Counted from the first letter of the stretch, positions 10,501 to 25,800 are shown. The stretch: 64,000 bases of DNA from Himantopus leucocephalus (GCA_003993805.1 RSEF01000004.1:20587437-20651436); one strand, 5' to 3'. Translations and numbers: made by a program. Notes: generated by a model not told the origin, from the letters alone.

Positions 10501-13500
10501 GAATCATCAGGATATAGTCCTGAGTTGAGCATATGACTTTCATCTAATCTCAAAATGATGGAACAATTGATAAATGGTTTTGATGGATGGGAAAGTTTTG
10601 TTTTCAGGAATTTTGTCTGAGGTACTGTCCTAAAACTCCATATGCAAAACCATAGTTGTCCTCCAGATACATTTCTGGAACGCAGCAGCCAAAAGAAAAT
10701 TCTGAAGTAGAGGGTCTGATTTCAAGTATAACACCTTCCTAATGTTGCACCACTAGGGTGAGGGGCCAGATATAATTATATAAACAATTGTATACATTAT
10801 TTATACCTATTTAATTACTTTTCTGGGTGCATTATTTGAATAATCCCTTACCCAAACCTAAGCATCTTATAGCAACTTCATCAGAATCTGTCTTTTTCAT
10901 ACCAGCAAGATTTGTCTTGTTAGGAGAAAGACGATAGAGTACCACCCTGTGTATTTCAGGTGCTGAAGACATTCCTCCTCTATTTTTTAGCTGGTTGCAG
11001 AATCCCTTGCTTCCCCCAGTGTTCCACCATGTTTGTTATTCAGCATCTAAATAGTCTGCTTAATTTATTAAATTTTTCTGGTGCAATAGAATAGACATGA
11101 GAAGACCTTTTGTTTTCTTCCATGGCCGTAGTGTATTTCTGTCATATCCTACGTGAACTACTGGTATCAGATGTGGAAGTTCTCATCTCATAGTTCTGTC
11201 TTCAGTTTTACTTCATTGCCTGCAACTCAATTTTAGATCCTGGTGGCATTTGAGAATGAAGCTAGCGTAAAAAGTACTTTGTATCTAATCAGTATTGTAA
11301 TATTAGTTTCTGTTGCTGGTTTTTGAAACGTCTGGCTGGATTGGACTAACTGGCTCGTGAAGGGAGTTGGGACGTTTGACATTGCTCAGATTATAAAATT
11401 GCATTGTTGAATGCTGTACCTGAATGTCTTACTTTATTTTGATTAAAACATAGAGGAATTGATTAATAATTTCACAAGCAGTGAGAGAGAGTTGAAGGCT
11501 TCATTTAAGAAACTTTACCCTGTTTTTTTGGTGTGGTTTGTTGGGTTTTTTTTTTGAATTTGTATTCATGCCTTAAATGTTACTGACTTTTTTTCTTTGT
11601 CAGAAATCAGCCTTAATGTTCGAGACCCTCCTACTAAAATAAGTATTATTCCAGAAGAAATGGTTAAGCCAGAGTGGGGATTGCCTGAAGTTAAATACCG
11701 GTTTATCACAAGGTAAAATAGAATTTTGTTGATTGTCAAGCTGGAGCTTAAATTTCACTACGTTACAGTGAATGTTAATTGGAAATGTTTTTTGAAAAGT
11801 TTCTGAGAAAGCTTTATATTTTGTTATTAACAAATACCCACATTTTTGTTCTGTTTTGGTTTTAGGTCAGAACTGGATGATTTACCAAACAATCATTCCT
11901 GCGATGTTATTGGTCTTGTGACATTTGTAGGAAGGGCTGAACGAGCAAGAAAGAGAGGTTTTTCTATAAATACGACTTTCAGAATTTATCAAACAAATTT
12001 TTAACTCTCTGAATAAATGTTTATACATTTTTCTTAATATTTGTTTACATGTAGAACATGGTGAAGACTTCTGGCTCTATCGTTGGGCGCATGCCATTGA
12101 TGGGACCTCAGACCAACCATTCATACTGGAATTATTTGCGACTTCTCAGCCAGATGTGTTTGAACATATTCACCCAAGTATTCATCTCTCTACAATACTT
12201 ATTAATAATTATTTATAGCGTTTTTCTAGTTGGTTGCTAATTTCAAATTCTGAGTATAGTTGCCACTGAATAAAAAATTGCCATGGTTTATCTCCTCAAA
12301 CAGAAAATAACTGATCAGAAATGAAAATTTAAAAATAAAAAAAATAGTTTAAGTATTTGAAACCCTTAACCGTATTGCAATCTGCCAGTCAGTCTGAACA
12401 AATAGATGGGCATCTGGGCCTGGGGCTCATCTGATCTCATTAATTTCAAAGAGAAACTTAAGTGAAGCACCTGTGGCAACATTTCTTGCATCAGAGGCAA
12501 ATAAAGAAGGCAGCTGGTCAAATCTTTTACTCCTTTTGTCCCAACAAATAGGTACTTTTTTATAGACAGGAATAATTTAAGAGGATTGGAGGAAGGGAAA
12601 GGTGAAAGTGGAATAGCTTCATTTCTTTGAATAAACATTTTTTGGCCAAACAGCAGTCATCACCCAGCTGTGTTAGTTATTGGATGTGAGCTAAGAATGA
12701 TAAATTTCAAATAGGAGAATGCTTAATTAAGGATTTTAAAAGAGCTTTAAATATTTCTTCTTGCCTTCTTTCTCTTCTCCTCCAAGCACTCATCCTTCCA
12801 TTAACACTGGTTGGTGTCACGTGCATTTTTTTATATCATATGATGCAGGACCAGCTACACAACCCTGTTAGGATTATGGCTCATTCATCTTGAGTGTTCT
12901 GGGGAAATGGCAAAGAATGACATTCCAGTGTTTAACTGAGATATTAACAGAAGAGTGAGTTTGTACTCTGTTTAGAAGGTTTGCAGTGGCGGTTTATGAT
13001 TTCTTGTGCTTTCCATGATTTTATGCTTTTTATCTTTAAGAAACACAGCTATCTAATATCAATATTTTTACTATTTATTTCATTGATATCCTACCTGATG
13101 AAATATCTCATGCTTTAGTCCTAATAGGTATGCTGAAATTTTCTTGCAGTGTTATTAAATTGAAAAATTAATTACATTTCCATATTGTAATTTATAATGG
13201 AGGCTCAATACGTGCTGAAGCATTTGTAGGGTCAAGAACGAAAATGTCTTGTTTAGAGTACTTAATAAAACTAATCCAGTGTGTGTCAGTCTTGGCATTC
13301 TAAAATCAATGAAATATCAGGAAAAAAAACCCTGAAGTTTTCTTTTTTTTTTTTTCTCTCCAGTGACATATTTGGTGTGTACACAGATGAGAGTGGTACG
13401 GGACCTCACTGAGAATCCTTCCAGCACAATTTACCTTACGACTTCAAATGAAAGTCAAATATTCATTACAGGTAACTTAAACTCGTTTTAGTTTTATGTA

Positions 13501-13804
13501 GTTCTCATGTTATTTCTTTGGAAACGGTGTTTTCGTTTTACAACAAAATAATCAGTATTACTTTCCCTGTCAGAAATTACTTCGAGTTCATAATGAAATA
13601 CCATTGCAAAAAGAAAAAGGCAAGTTGCATTCATGTGAGCCATTAATGGATGTATCTCATGAAAAGTACCTAAGTATTACTAGGTTAAGTCATATGTTCA
13701 CCAAATATTCTTTCAGACTGTTTTAAACCTATGATAGTGTAGCAATACCACTTCCTTAAAAACATTAAAAATCACTTGCAGCTTTTCTGGCTTACAGATT
13801 TCCT

Positions 13805-13836
<32 letters not shown>

Positions 13837-16800
13837 NTGTCCTAAATTTATCTTAGCTAATCTTTTTCACCAAGTATTTGTGGAGAGCTATTATGTTCCA
13901 TCTTTGCTAATGTGCAGAGTCTTATGCAGACCACGTGGTCTTGGAAGGGATGTGGTGCTGGGCTGCACTGAAGGAGCATTCCCTCTAGATAGTCTTGTTT
14001 GAATACTCCCGTCTGCAGTTACAATACTCTTTATGGCCCTGTGATACTGTACACTGGATACCACCAGTCAGCATGTCACAGGCAGGACCAGGCACAGCTG
14101 TTTATAGTATATTTGCTGTTGAATCAGGAGGCAGATTGTAGCAGCGTTGCAGGCTAGTGGTGTACTGGCCTAATTGCAAGGGACTATAAGATGCAGTAGG
14201 TGTATCTTTCCTGTGTTTGTTTATCCAGCTCATTTCTTCAGTGTTCCTGACATATCAGTCATCCAGTCTGAATCTTTCTGCTGACAAGTACGAATAGAGA
14301 AAAATATGTGCTAAAAAAGTACCTGAACATAGTCAGTTCTGTACACATGGTCTTTCCTGACAAGCTGGGTAGGGTGTTTTGTGCTTAATTGCACTAGCAA
14401 AGCAAGCTAGTCTTTTTGTTAATATGTTTCTAATGATTTAATGTACTCCTAAATGAAGGGTTTGAGAGGTTGTTTTTTCCCTTTGCATTCATTCAGTATT
14501 GTGCTTATTTTCTAATTATTGTGCTTAATTTTCTAATTAAATAGTTAAGCTGTCCCCCACCCTAGCTTTAGTTCATTTTATGTCTGTTTGGGTCCTAAAT
14601 GAGAACTACAGCTGGAGATTGCAAACCATTGGATAAGGTCTATTTCAGCCCACAGCCTAGACATAGACCTGCTCAGATTACAATTTATTTGATAAAACTG
14701 GTATTTAGTCCATATCTTGGTTTTAAACCAGCCAACAATGAATACATACTTTGCCAATTGCCTGTAACCTGCCAGTTAACTATCTCCCTATGAAGATGAT
14801 TTATCTGCTCTTCCCTGCTAGTAAAACAATTTCTGATCATTTCGTTCTTTTATATGCTCCTGTGAGAAAGTATTCTGGTAGCATTTTTGCTAATTGCTTT
14901 ATTTCTTTCCACTACTTAACATTTTTCTAACTTTCAATGTCAAATGCAAGTGTTAGTCAAGGAATTCAAGATACTAATTTCATAAAACACCGTTGACCAG
15001 TGGAAAGATGTCTTTTGTATTCTCTCGTCCAGTTTTTCTTAATTGGTTTTTTTCTATGTAGTGTTTAGGATAGTTTCAAGATGAGAACTGACAACAGTAA
15101 CCTGCTTTGTTTTTGATACCTGATTGTTTTTGTTTTAAAAGGGTGGCACAAGGGCCAGCCATACACCAAGGATACCAAAGTGAAAAATTTCATTCAGTGG
15201 ATTAAAACACAAAGCGAAGCTGATCAAATGAAGAAAACTGTCATTGGCGGCTATTATCCTTTTCCACGACCTCCAAATAACTTTTTGAAATATTGTAAAA
15301 ACAATAAAGGTATCATACTGTCAAATATCTTTAAGATTTGTAGCCTTTTTCAGTTCAGTCTTACTCCAAGCATTTAAAGCGTCAGTTGAAAAGCAACACA
15401 GTTACTATACTGATTACACAAATCTGTAATGTCATTTAAAAAAAACTCCCTGTCACGACTAAATATTATAGGCTAAATCCTCATCTTACAGAAAGTATTA
15501 TCGCACCAGTAGCTGCAGGAGAACTGTAGCAGGATACATGAGCTACAGATCTGCCCAGAAGTTTTACTCTGGATATTCTGCTAAATCAGGATTAAAGACA
15601 GTTATACTGAAGAATGCAGTGAATTAGAAATTTCACCTGAAACAGAAATTTTGGTGTCTGATAACGCATACTAAAAGATGCGTTAGCTAAAAAGATGTTT
15701 AAATTTTTTCATGCGATGTGAACAACAAAAAGATTTAAAATTCTTCAGAAATGTAATTTTAAATCAATTTGATATTTAATAACAAATTATCTTTTGAGTC
15801 TTGCATTCAGACATTTGGATATTGTATTTCTTTAGAATTTGTTTATGGAATTTTCTTTTTTGCAGTTGAATCAGTTTTGAAAGCCATAGGTGAAACGGGG
15901 AAAGAGATCGAAGACTTGCACTACAGAGAACACAAGCGCATTGCTGTTCAAGGAATAATTAGTGCGATAAGATACATCAGCTGTAACAATGCAGCTGAAG
16001 AAGCCTCAGACGTGGAACTTGTTCAGGTACAGTGTTTGAGAATTAATTCTATAGCACTTAAGCAACTATGATTGTAATCAGAAGGGAGATCTTTGCATTT
16101 GAGTTCAGAACCTATTTACATTGTCTCTTGATTAACTTCACTCGCTATTTTGAGAGCAAAATTTTTGAAAGTCAAAATTTAGAACTTTTTAAAAAGCAAT
16201 GAGTCAGTGCTTTTCTGAAAGTGTTATGACAGTCCTCCGTAAAACTACGCAACTGTTTAGAAGTTACTAGTTTGACTGGCTAACCTAATGCAAGTTAAAA
16301 CGTGGGAGAGGCAACTACTGCAACATGCTTTCTGTCACTTTCTAGACAGAATTTATCGTACTAATATGATTAGAAGATAATTCCTGCTAGATATAATGTG
16401 ACTTTCAGAAGGTAGCGTAAATTGTTCTGTTCCTTTAAAAGTTTGCTTTTGAGTTGGAAGCAATAGCTTTAAGTGCTTTGAAACTCTTAAACAATTAACT
16501 GTCGTTGCAGAAAGATACTTCTCAGTCTCTTGAAAGTTCTTCTATGTCCAAAGATGACTGTGTTCCCAAGAGAAACGACACCAATGTTCAAAATAAAGAA
16601 GTTAAGTCTTTTCTGGGGCCACATTGCACTCCTAGGGAACAACATCAGCACCAAGCGCCACTGTCAAAAAAGAGTTCAGTCAAGAGAAAGATACCACGCA
16701 AATTAAATACAGATGCAAAACAGTAAGCTCTCTTCATAAATATGTAGTGGATCTTCTAAAAAGTGTTTACAGAAATGAGTTCACAGCCCAGGCCATAGAA

Positions 16801-19800
16801 AATATATAAGAAAGCTTTAAAAGCATATATAGTTTAATCTTTAAAAGGTAGTTAGGTACTTTTCCTAGTATCAGTTGGTGGCAATTATACTGATCGGGCT
16901 AATGAAGGATTGATTAAAGCAGGTGTCTGGTCTGCAATGCTCTCTTCTGATTAATATTTATGCTACATTGTTGTTAATTTCAAAGATTTGAAATAAAAGT
17001 AGTTAATATTTGAACCGTACATAGTTTAGTGACATAGCTGTGGAACAAGCAACAGTTACAGTGGTGTGAGGAAGTAAGATTTCTTCTCTGAATATGCAGA
17101 ATCAGGATCTGGTATACCTGTTCCTTAATTTCAAACACACCTTATTTTTTTCTTTCTGGTTAATAGAATGTACTGCATGTAGCTGTAACTTACTGTCAGA
17201 GAGGCAAGTAGATGGTGGTCCCCTATAGGCTTGAAATAACTTGTAGTACTGTGGCTCTGCTTGTGATGGGATTTCATGAAATTGTATTGTATCTAGTCAG
17301 ACCATAGACAAAGGATATCAGTCTGATATAAGGAAATGGAATAAGACAAAATAATTTGTCGGATACAACTGTATAAGGTTCAAGAGTCAAATATTTGCTT
17401 GTATAAGATTGCCCTTTGTTGCAATGTTTGTGCAAAATCTAATGTACCCATATTTAGTGTTAAAAACCTGGTGTATACACTGGCAGATTGAATGTTGCAA
17501 AAATCTAGCTGGTCACATCTTTTTTGTTGTAGTGCATTTCTCATGCTGTAGAGGGTATATTTTTCTTCTCGACTTTTCACATCTAAAAGTCATAATGTGG
17601 CAAGAGGATGGGTATTCAGAATATTTTGAGGGAAAATAAGATGAAATGTAATTAGGATTGAATGAAAACTTAAGACTAAGAAAACCCTGGTGAATACAAG
17701 TTCTGTCTTGGCAGCGTTACAGCACACTTGCTAGTGGCTTTCCATTCGTAAGGAAAATTCCAACATTTGAGTGTCCTAGGTTCATTCTGCCTGAAAGAAA
17801 ACCATGCATGTTCTTTGCTTCGTGTATTTCCATTTAACTAAATGCTTTAAAATAATGGTGAATTTCCTACTTTAAGGGGAAGTGCATCTGTTATTCCTGT
17901 ATCATCTTACCCCTATTTCACACGGTCTGCAAGAAGAAAATTTGGGTAAGTCATGTGAAGTTAATTATGTTAAATAATTGCAATGATGAGACAAAGATAT
18001 TTGAAGTGAAAGTTTTACAGGTCAAGAATCTGTATGGAAGTGAAATGAAAGAACAGATCAGGGTAGAGTTTAATATTTTCTATTCAATTCCCCTGCACTG
18101 ATTCTAGTTCAAATACATTGGATTATTTTATTCTGAAACATAATTTTGAGTGTGTTATTAAACATATTTTTATACTGTTACTAGTGCTGCTTAGGGAATA
18201 TATAGTAACAGGGGTCCATAATGGTAAGCAGCGTAATATATGTAGTCTTTGTTTCAGAGATATTACAGTTCAAGTAGGAAAGTCAAAGGTAATGGGGGAG
18301 GGATGCTTAATTAGCAAGCAGAGTGAACACTGTAATAGCGTTAGTGGATTTGCTAGTGATGGTTGAGCTATACACCATCCTTGGTGCTACTGAGGTGTAA
18401 GTATAGCTGTCCCTGAGAAGCCACTTGTCTCCTTCCGCTACCTAACACTTGGTCTTTATTGAACTCGGTTTGGATCCAGAGAAGGATTTAAAAAGAAAAA
18501 GGTAGGAATTTCAAATCCAGAGCCCTGACAAATCTGGAACCTAGTGAAATAACTACAAATGGGAAATTACTAAGAAAACTGATTGAGTGTTGTTATTTGC
18601 TAGTCGGGGGTAAAAAGCTACTTTGCTTCACGCATTTTGTTTAAGGGTGTTGAATTCTTGTCATTTGTTCCAAACACAGTGAGTAAGTTGAATGTTTGAA
18701 CTCTTTGGTGTCAGTAACTTGGGATGTTTGGGTCTTTTGGCAGCAGTGATTTGGGCTTGTGTCATGAGTACCTGTGGCCCACAGTTGCCACCTTAGTTTA
18801 CTTTTAGCACCTTTCCCCTCCCCGCTAAAACAAAGCATCATGGTGCTAGGAATATAGCAACTATAGTAATGATGGAGTTGATCATAAGTTGTTGACCATT
18901 CTGCCAGTATTACTGCCCTACAAGCGTGCCTATTTTCTTGAAAAAACATTTCTAGGAAGCTAATTTGCAAAAGTTCTTTTCTGTGGGATAAACCAGGCTC
19001 TTTTGAGTCACATGTCTGTTGTTTTACAGAATCACAGACTGGTCAGGGTTGGAAGGGACCTCCGGAGATCACCTAGTCCAACCCCCNNNNNNNNNNNNNN
19101 NNNNNNNNNNNNNNNNNNNNNNNNNNNNNNNNNNNNNNNNNNNNNNNNNNNNNNNNNNNNNNNNNNNNNNNNNNNNNNNNNNNNNNCCTGTTGTCCACCA
19201 GGACTCCCAGGTCCCTTTCCACAAAGCTGTTCTCCAGGAGGTCAGCCCCTAACCTGTACTGATGATTCCTCTGGTCCTCTTGGTAGATTTCTAGGGGAAA
19301 TGGTTGCCTGGCTCTGCAGGCCATTCATTAAAAGTGTGACACGTGGCTTTAAGGTCAGGCCCCTGCAGGTGGTGCAGGAGTTTGCAGGGACATGTGGCAC
19401 AAATCCATAGGAAAATCAGGTTTTTTGGAATGTGAGGACCCCTGTTTTCTTTCATTTGCTGAGAAATGTTCCATTTTTTCTTGGGGGTGGAGGGTGGGAA
19501 GAATGTTTTCTCCCCATTTCTTAAAAGCGAACCAAAAAGTTAAGGCATGTTTACTTTGTTCTCTGCTTTTCTCAATCTGCTACTCTCCTCGCTACCTGTG
19601 TGTCCACTCTATGCCATTAGTGCTAGAACCCCAACTAAAGGAGGAGAAAGTCTGTGTTGGATTATGGAAAGCTGTTTCACTCTGTATAATTAAAAGGTAA
19701 CTTGTGTATTTCTGTAATTAACTATGAAGTTGTGCTGAGTTCTCCAAATTGCAGAAGAAAAACAAAGTTAGCCTGACATACCTTAAAATTGCATTGTTTT

Positions 19801-22800
19801 CTGTTCTGTTGCTTAGAAGTAGCAGAATGTCATCTCTAACTGAATTTTAATGCATTGATAAAATAACAACAGTAAAGATATATTTTTTTAAGTACATATT
19901 CTAGTTTAGATTTTTTTTGCGTCAGGTATTTTGAGCAGTTTTTCAGCATGTGGTTGCATTTCTTTTTTTGTTTTTAAGCAGTAATAACTGATTTTAAGGC
20001 TCTTTATTGACAGCCTCAGTTCCTATGTTTCTGAGGGAACTTATTTATCTGATTATTAAGGGTTTCGGAAAGAACAAGGTAAGAGGAAACTGGTTAAATT
20101 AGAGACATTCAGCATAAATGTCCTTTTAAGCATTTAATATACCCTGAAGTAGTTTAATTGATAGTTTATTGTGAATGGGGAAAGATCAGGAATTTTAGAA
20201 AGGCTTACTTTTATGTGGAAGTGGAAAAAAACCCACAGTAGTTCTATTAGCATTTTAATCTTTGTAAGTTTAGCACTGCAGTTACCATGGAGTTGCTCAC
20301 GCGCTATACATGCTCACACTCTGCACTGCTTGAAAGTAGCTTGTTCGTATGCTTCTGTCCTCGCAGTTTCACTTCTAAATGTTTCTGTAACTTAGACTTT
20401 TTTCTCCTTTTTTCCCTGATGACAGCTAAGGGATGAGGATTCTATAATATGGGGAAATTCAGCTTGAGGTTTGCATGACTGAAAGTTTCCCAGAATTTGA
20501 TGTTTCCTTTAGACCCCTTTTTTCACATAAACCAAAAGTGTTCAGAGAGACATTGGTAGATACCAACAATCAATTTGTGTAGACTTGTCAAATTACTGTA
20601 GAAGGCTGTTTGGTTACTGTTACTTGCCATGGTAGATGCGTATACCATAATGGTGTCATGACAGTTAAGTTGATTTCTAACCAGTCTATAAAATAAGGCT
20701 TTTACCAGTTATATCAGTGAGTGGCGTGTTTGGTTTTGTTGTTTTGAGGCCCTTTAATACCTTGCATCATTTGGGCATGACTACAAGTTGTAACTATTTT
20801 CTTTCTTAATTTTTTTTTATCTCATTCAGTCCCAGTGCTTAGGAAATAGGTGTGAAGCACAAGACATGCTTATTTTCCCAATATATTCTAAAAGTATTCA
20901 TCTGCCATCTATTTTGATTAATGTTATTTTTGTTGGCAATACTTAAAGTAAAATGACTGAAAATGTGAATACCAGTGCATCTGGAAATACTAAATACGGG
21001 CTTTTTTTTTGTAAGTGGGCATCTGTGAAAAGGGAAGCCTGCAGAATGCAGGCTGAGAATAGCAAATTTGGCATGGCACAAGTTCTCATAAAGCTGGCAT
21101 GGGCAAAATAGGAACATGGGTGTTTTGGTGCACAACAGCCACAGCATATTGCAGTAAATGAAAGGATTTTGGTTTTATCAGGTGGTTGCAGACATACTGG
21201 CTGGCAGAGAAGCATATAAACTGTGTGTAGAGGCAAGTAGGTTTCCCTTAGGAACCTAGCTCAAGTTATGCTGTACACACATCCAGCACAAAACAGTCCT
21301 GTAGGAGTAACATGTCGGGCAGGTAGGAGAAATCATCCCAGCTGCAGATCTGTGAAAGAAGCGGGGAAAAATTGTGACAAGTTATTTTCATATTTTTCAG
21401 AGGCTTTAGTAGCTCTAAATCAAAGCCTATGCACCTCTCAAACTAGACAATTTTAAAAGAAGACTACACCATTTTGATAATATCAACTTGTCATCAGTAT
21501 GACTTGGTTTAATCCGCTGCTTTAATGAAAAGGGAAGTTGGTGTGTATCTAACTTGACACATCAATTTCTAAGCAAGCCTTTCCTAACATTGTGCTGGAT
21601 TTTCATGTCTCTCATTGAGAAGTCCAGGTGTTGAAAGTCAGAATTAGCTTTGTGGACACTAATTTTTAATTGCACTACTTCTGTTCATACCTTTGAAATG
21701 TCTTCTAATGGCTTGAAAATGTATTAATATAGCTGGTATGTAAATGTTTAATTTATCGTTACGCATACAAACTAATTACTTTCCATGACGGTGCTTGTAG
21801 AAGGAATTAATTCTTCATAAGATACTATTTTCATGGAAACATTCTTTTATCTAGAAATAATACCATAGGAAGCACAGCAAGTACTGAATTACTGTTTTAG
21901 AAAGAGACAAACTTTCCTGCTACCTTTCATCAGAAAACATAAAAATACCACTGCATAAACTTAGATCTGACATCCTGAATGTATACTTCTGAGGTTGCCT
22001 TGGACCACAAAATTTGAAAAGTACTTTGGACTGCAAAGTCACATAGAAGCACATACAAATTTTCATTTACCAACATTTTCAACACAACTCTGCTCAGAAG
22101 CTTGAGTGGGTGGTGGGAAGCAAATAGGGCCATGCTGTTTTAAAGTTCTCTATGCGGCGGCTTTTTTTGTTTACAAAATTAGGTGGCTGAAACCTCAGTT
22201 GCACAGTTTGTGTTGCTTAAGTGAGGATTCTTTTGTGCCTAGAGTTGGAGATGACAAGACAGTCACTCCAGTACTTAGCCCACACCATGTTGATGGTGCA
22301 TTTCATAAAATATACTTTCATACTCAAAACTCACAATGTATTTCCTATTATCTTTTCACTAGACTTTAGATATTTTCCATTTGTTATGAAACATTGACAT
22401 GAAATTTTCAAGATATATCCTAGTATGAAATGGGAAAACTTGGGGAAAAAACCCCAACCCTGTAAGTCCTTGTGACTGAAATACAGAATGTCCCACTAAA
22501 CAGTGTGTTTGTCTTCAATTCCTTTTTCACTGTCTGTATTGTCCCTTTGTATTTGCAGTTACAATATTTTATTAGTAACTACTTATGTAGTCTGAAATGT
22601 TAATGGTACCTTAACAAAGTCTTGCCTATGTCTCAGTTGTTTGTGATGCAAGATAATCAAGATAGTCTTTTTCCTAAGTTTATTTAGACATCATGTTGAG
22701 TTTATAATAAGAGGAATGGAGCAAAGAAGAAAGGAATAAATGGGCCTAAGAGCTTATTTTACCATGTTGTGGCTTCAGAGTATCTGTTACGTTTTTCTCC

Positions 22801-25800
22801 TGCATAATATCCTAGGTAATTCATTAGAGATTGTTAGAGAATAATTGCTTTCTGTTAATTCAAAATTTCATGGTTAAAAATGAAAGTATAAAAAAAATCT
22901 AGTTTGCTTGATTGAACTGATTGTTATAACAGGATAGTATGTTCATAGGAAAATATATATTTGGTATTTCTCTATCATTTTGGATTCTGGAGCGATGACG
23001 TGGTTCATGCTTTGGTTTTGACTGCTGAAGGGTGCTGATATGAAAGTGCAGCAGCATGGTGTGCGACCGTTTTTTAGAATCAAGTCATAAACCTGTTGGC
23101 GATTCGTTATGTTCTGCTTTTAGTGTCACACGTGCTATTTCAGTAGGTGCCCAGTAGAGGGCAACAAACACTGTTTTTTGAGTGTAAAATACTTTTCTAT
23201 CTACTTCATAAAGCAAAAAAATACAGCGGTTCTTGTCCTAAGCTTTTCAAAACTGATTTACTGAGCGTAGTAGGTCTCATTATGTCAAGCTGCTATATTA
23301 CAAGTCTCGTGATATGAAACCAGGTACTAGTTCTTACTCATTCAAGCTTGTATCATTTATCACTACAAATCTGTCAAGGTTTGAACTTTTGCTGCATAGT
23401 GTTTGAGGTTAAATAGGTTTTAAAAATATATATATACGCACTATAACTTTCTCTTTATAGCTTGGATGAATTTCAACATGAAGAGTTTGTGCAAGATAAA
23501 AATGGACAGGCTGTATCAGAGAGTTTACAGTGCAGCACAGGTATGTTGCAAATAGTTGTTACATTAACCTTAGGAGGTTTAAGCCTACTTCTTCTCTTCA
23601 GGTCCAAAACAGGCAACAAAGATATCCTTATAACCCTTGTTTGTCAGGACAGCTCTTCTGTACATCTGGCTGCATCAGCCTCTAGGGAGCCACTGTACCT
23701 ATGTATTGTTAATGTCATTCTGCTCAGTCATGTCCCTGATGGGTCCTAAATGATGGCTGGAAGGACTGTGTTGGGCCGTTTCCCAGTACGGGGAATACAT
23801 TCTCAGTGTTGCTTTATAGAAACTTTAAGTTAGTTTTGTACCTCAGAAACACTTAGTGGCATAAGACCTCACATTTTCTGTTGGCAGTTTTCTTGCTATA
23901 GTGCATGTGCTAAAATTGTCCCTCTCCAGGAAGGTAGCCCCAAAGCTATGAGAGTACCTAACTAAAAAGACAAATACAAGATGTGGGAGGAAATAGATGA
24001 AACATACAAGCCAGTAATAAGAATTATGTTTGATTTAGGGATTTTTTTTCTAAGTTAATGTTATTAATGTTTTCCTTTCTTCCTCTGCAATTGAAAAATA
24101 AACTCATGTTCCATGCAGTTAGTTTCTTGATACCTATTTTTGGATAAAGGAAGAAGTCTAATTTGTCAGTTGTCATATGCAGTTTGGTCTGGTTTTTATT
24201 TCATGCAAATATTTTGACAAATATTTTCCTCTTTTCAAAGCTGACTGAATATACTCTGAGTCATGTAATTTTATCTAAAAGTTCATCTACTACTAGCATC
24301 TGTCCCAACATTAGCATCTGCCAGTTTACTTGTATGTATAGCTTTATTATGTAGAATGTTGTCCATCCTTTTATTTTTGCAAGGCAGCAGTTCATGTTAA
24401 TTTAGTAATGACCTCGATAGGTTTTCTTTGTAGCATATTGATGATCTACTCCATTGTGTTTCTTTAAAGTAATAGAAATTACAGTGAATTTTCCCAAATG
24501 TTTAATACATTAAAAGAAAACATATCCGTAAGCAAGTCTGATAATTAATTACTTTATTGGTTGTTAGTCTTCAGTGAAATTTATTGTTGCTTTTAAAACC
24601 AAGAAATCAAATTGAGTGTTCTCACCTGAAATTGTTTTACAGGAATTTCTTGTAGCTGTAGTGTTTATTGTGCTGTGCTGTGCTGTGCTGTTACTCTCCC
24701 TAGAATTGTTGGAATATTGTGTATATCTCATAAAATGAATGCATGTATGTGGTCCCAATGAGCTGGTTTAAAAGGTTGGTTTTCAAAAAAAACCACACCA
24801 GGGTGTGAAGATGTACTGTGAAATACATGGTAGTAAAGAAATATTGCATTAGATACTTATATTTAGATACTTTTATTTAGATATTTATATCTAAAATACA
24901 GATATATTTAGATACTTTTATTCTTAAATTAAAGTATCATTTACTCTGATATTTCCTCACTGCATGTGAAACCCTTTTTAATGTCAGTTGGCTGATATTT
25001 TGAGTGTAGTCCAAAATAAATGAATCAGTCTCTCATCTAATGTAAGTATGCAATAATTATGTGAATATGTTAGTAAATGTAGCTTCTAAACGTATGCAGG
25101 TATTTTTCTCACAGTATTAGTGTCAATTTTCTTTAATTTCACTGTCCTGTGTTGTCCAATGCAGCAAGACTCTTATTTCCCATATTGAACTTCTTGCATA
25201 TGTTGTATCGTTTCAGGGAATCATAGAATACCAGGTTGGAAGGGACCTCAAGGATCATCTGGTCCAACCTTTCTTGGCAAAAGCATGGTCTAGACAAGGT
25301 GGCCCAGCACCTTGTCCAGCTGAATCTTAAAAATGTCCGGCATTGGGGAATCTACCACTTCCCTGGGGAGATGGTCTAGTGGGAGGTGTCCCTGCCCATG
25401 GCAGGGGGGTTGGAACTAGATGGTTTTTAAGGTCCCTTCCAACCTCAACCATTTTATGATTCTATGATTATTCCAATGGCTGAATGTTCTCATTGTGAAG
25501 AATTTTTCTCTTGTGTCCAATTGGAATCTCCTCAGGAGTAACTTACCTGAGCTTTTCCATGTGACTCCTTGTAAAAAGGGAGTCTCCATCTTTTAGCCAC
25601 CCTGTAAATACTGGAACATGGAGATAAGGTCTCCCCTAAGCCTTCTTTTCTCAAGGCTGAACAAACCCAGTTCTCTCAGCCTTTCCCCATATGGCAGGCT
25701 TCCCAGTCCTTTGATCATCTTGGTGGCCCTTCTCTGGACCCTCTCCGGCCCGTCCACATCTTTTTTGTAATGCAGGGACCAAAACTGCACACCGTATTCC

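Larger units (their letters stand above)
17946..23460 (+). other. RADX: RADX intron 11 (5.5 kb)
   Basis: The intron includes a CR1 fragment interrupted by a 100-N gap (19028-19255). The rest is AT-rich with no gene recognised. A tiny AG...GT-bounded segment at 18480-18501 breaks the frame and was rejected as an exon. Confidence 0.7.

Noticed and set aside
18480..18501. Possible 22-nt RADX micro-exon between AG and GT
   Set aside because: Its length would break the phase between exons 11 and 12, which already join in frame.
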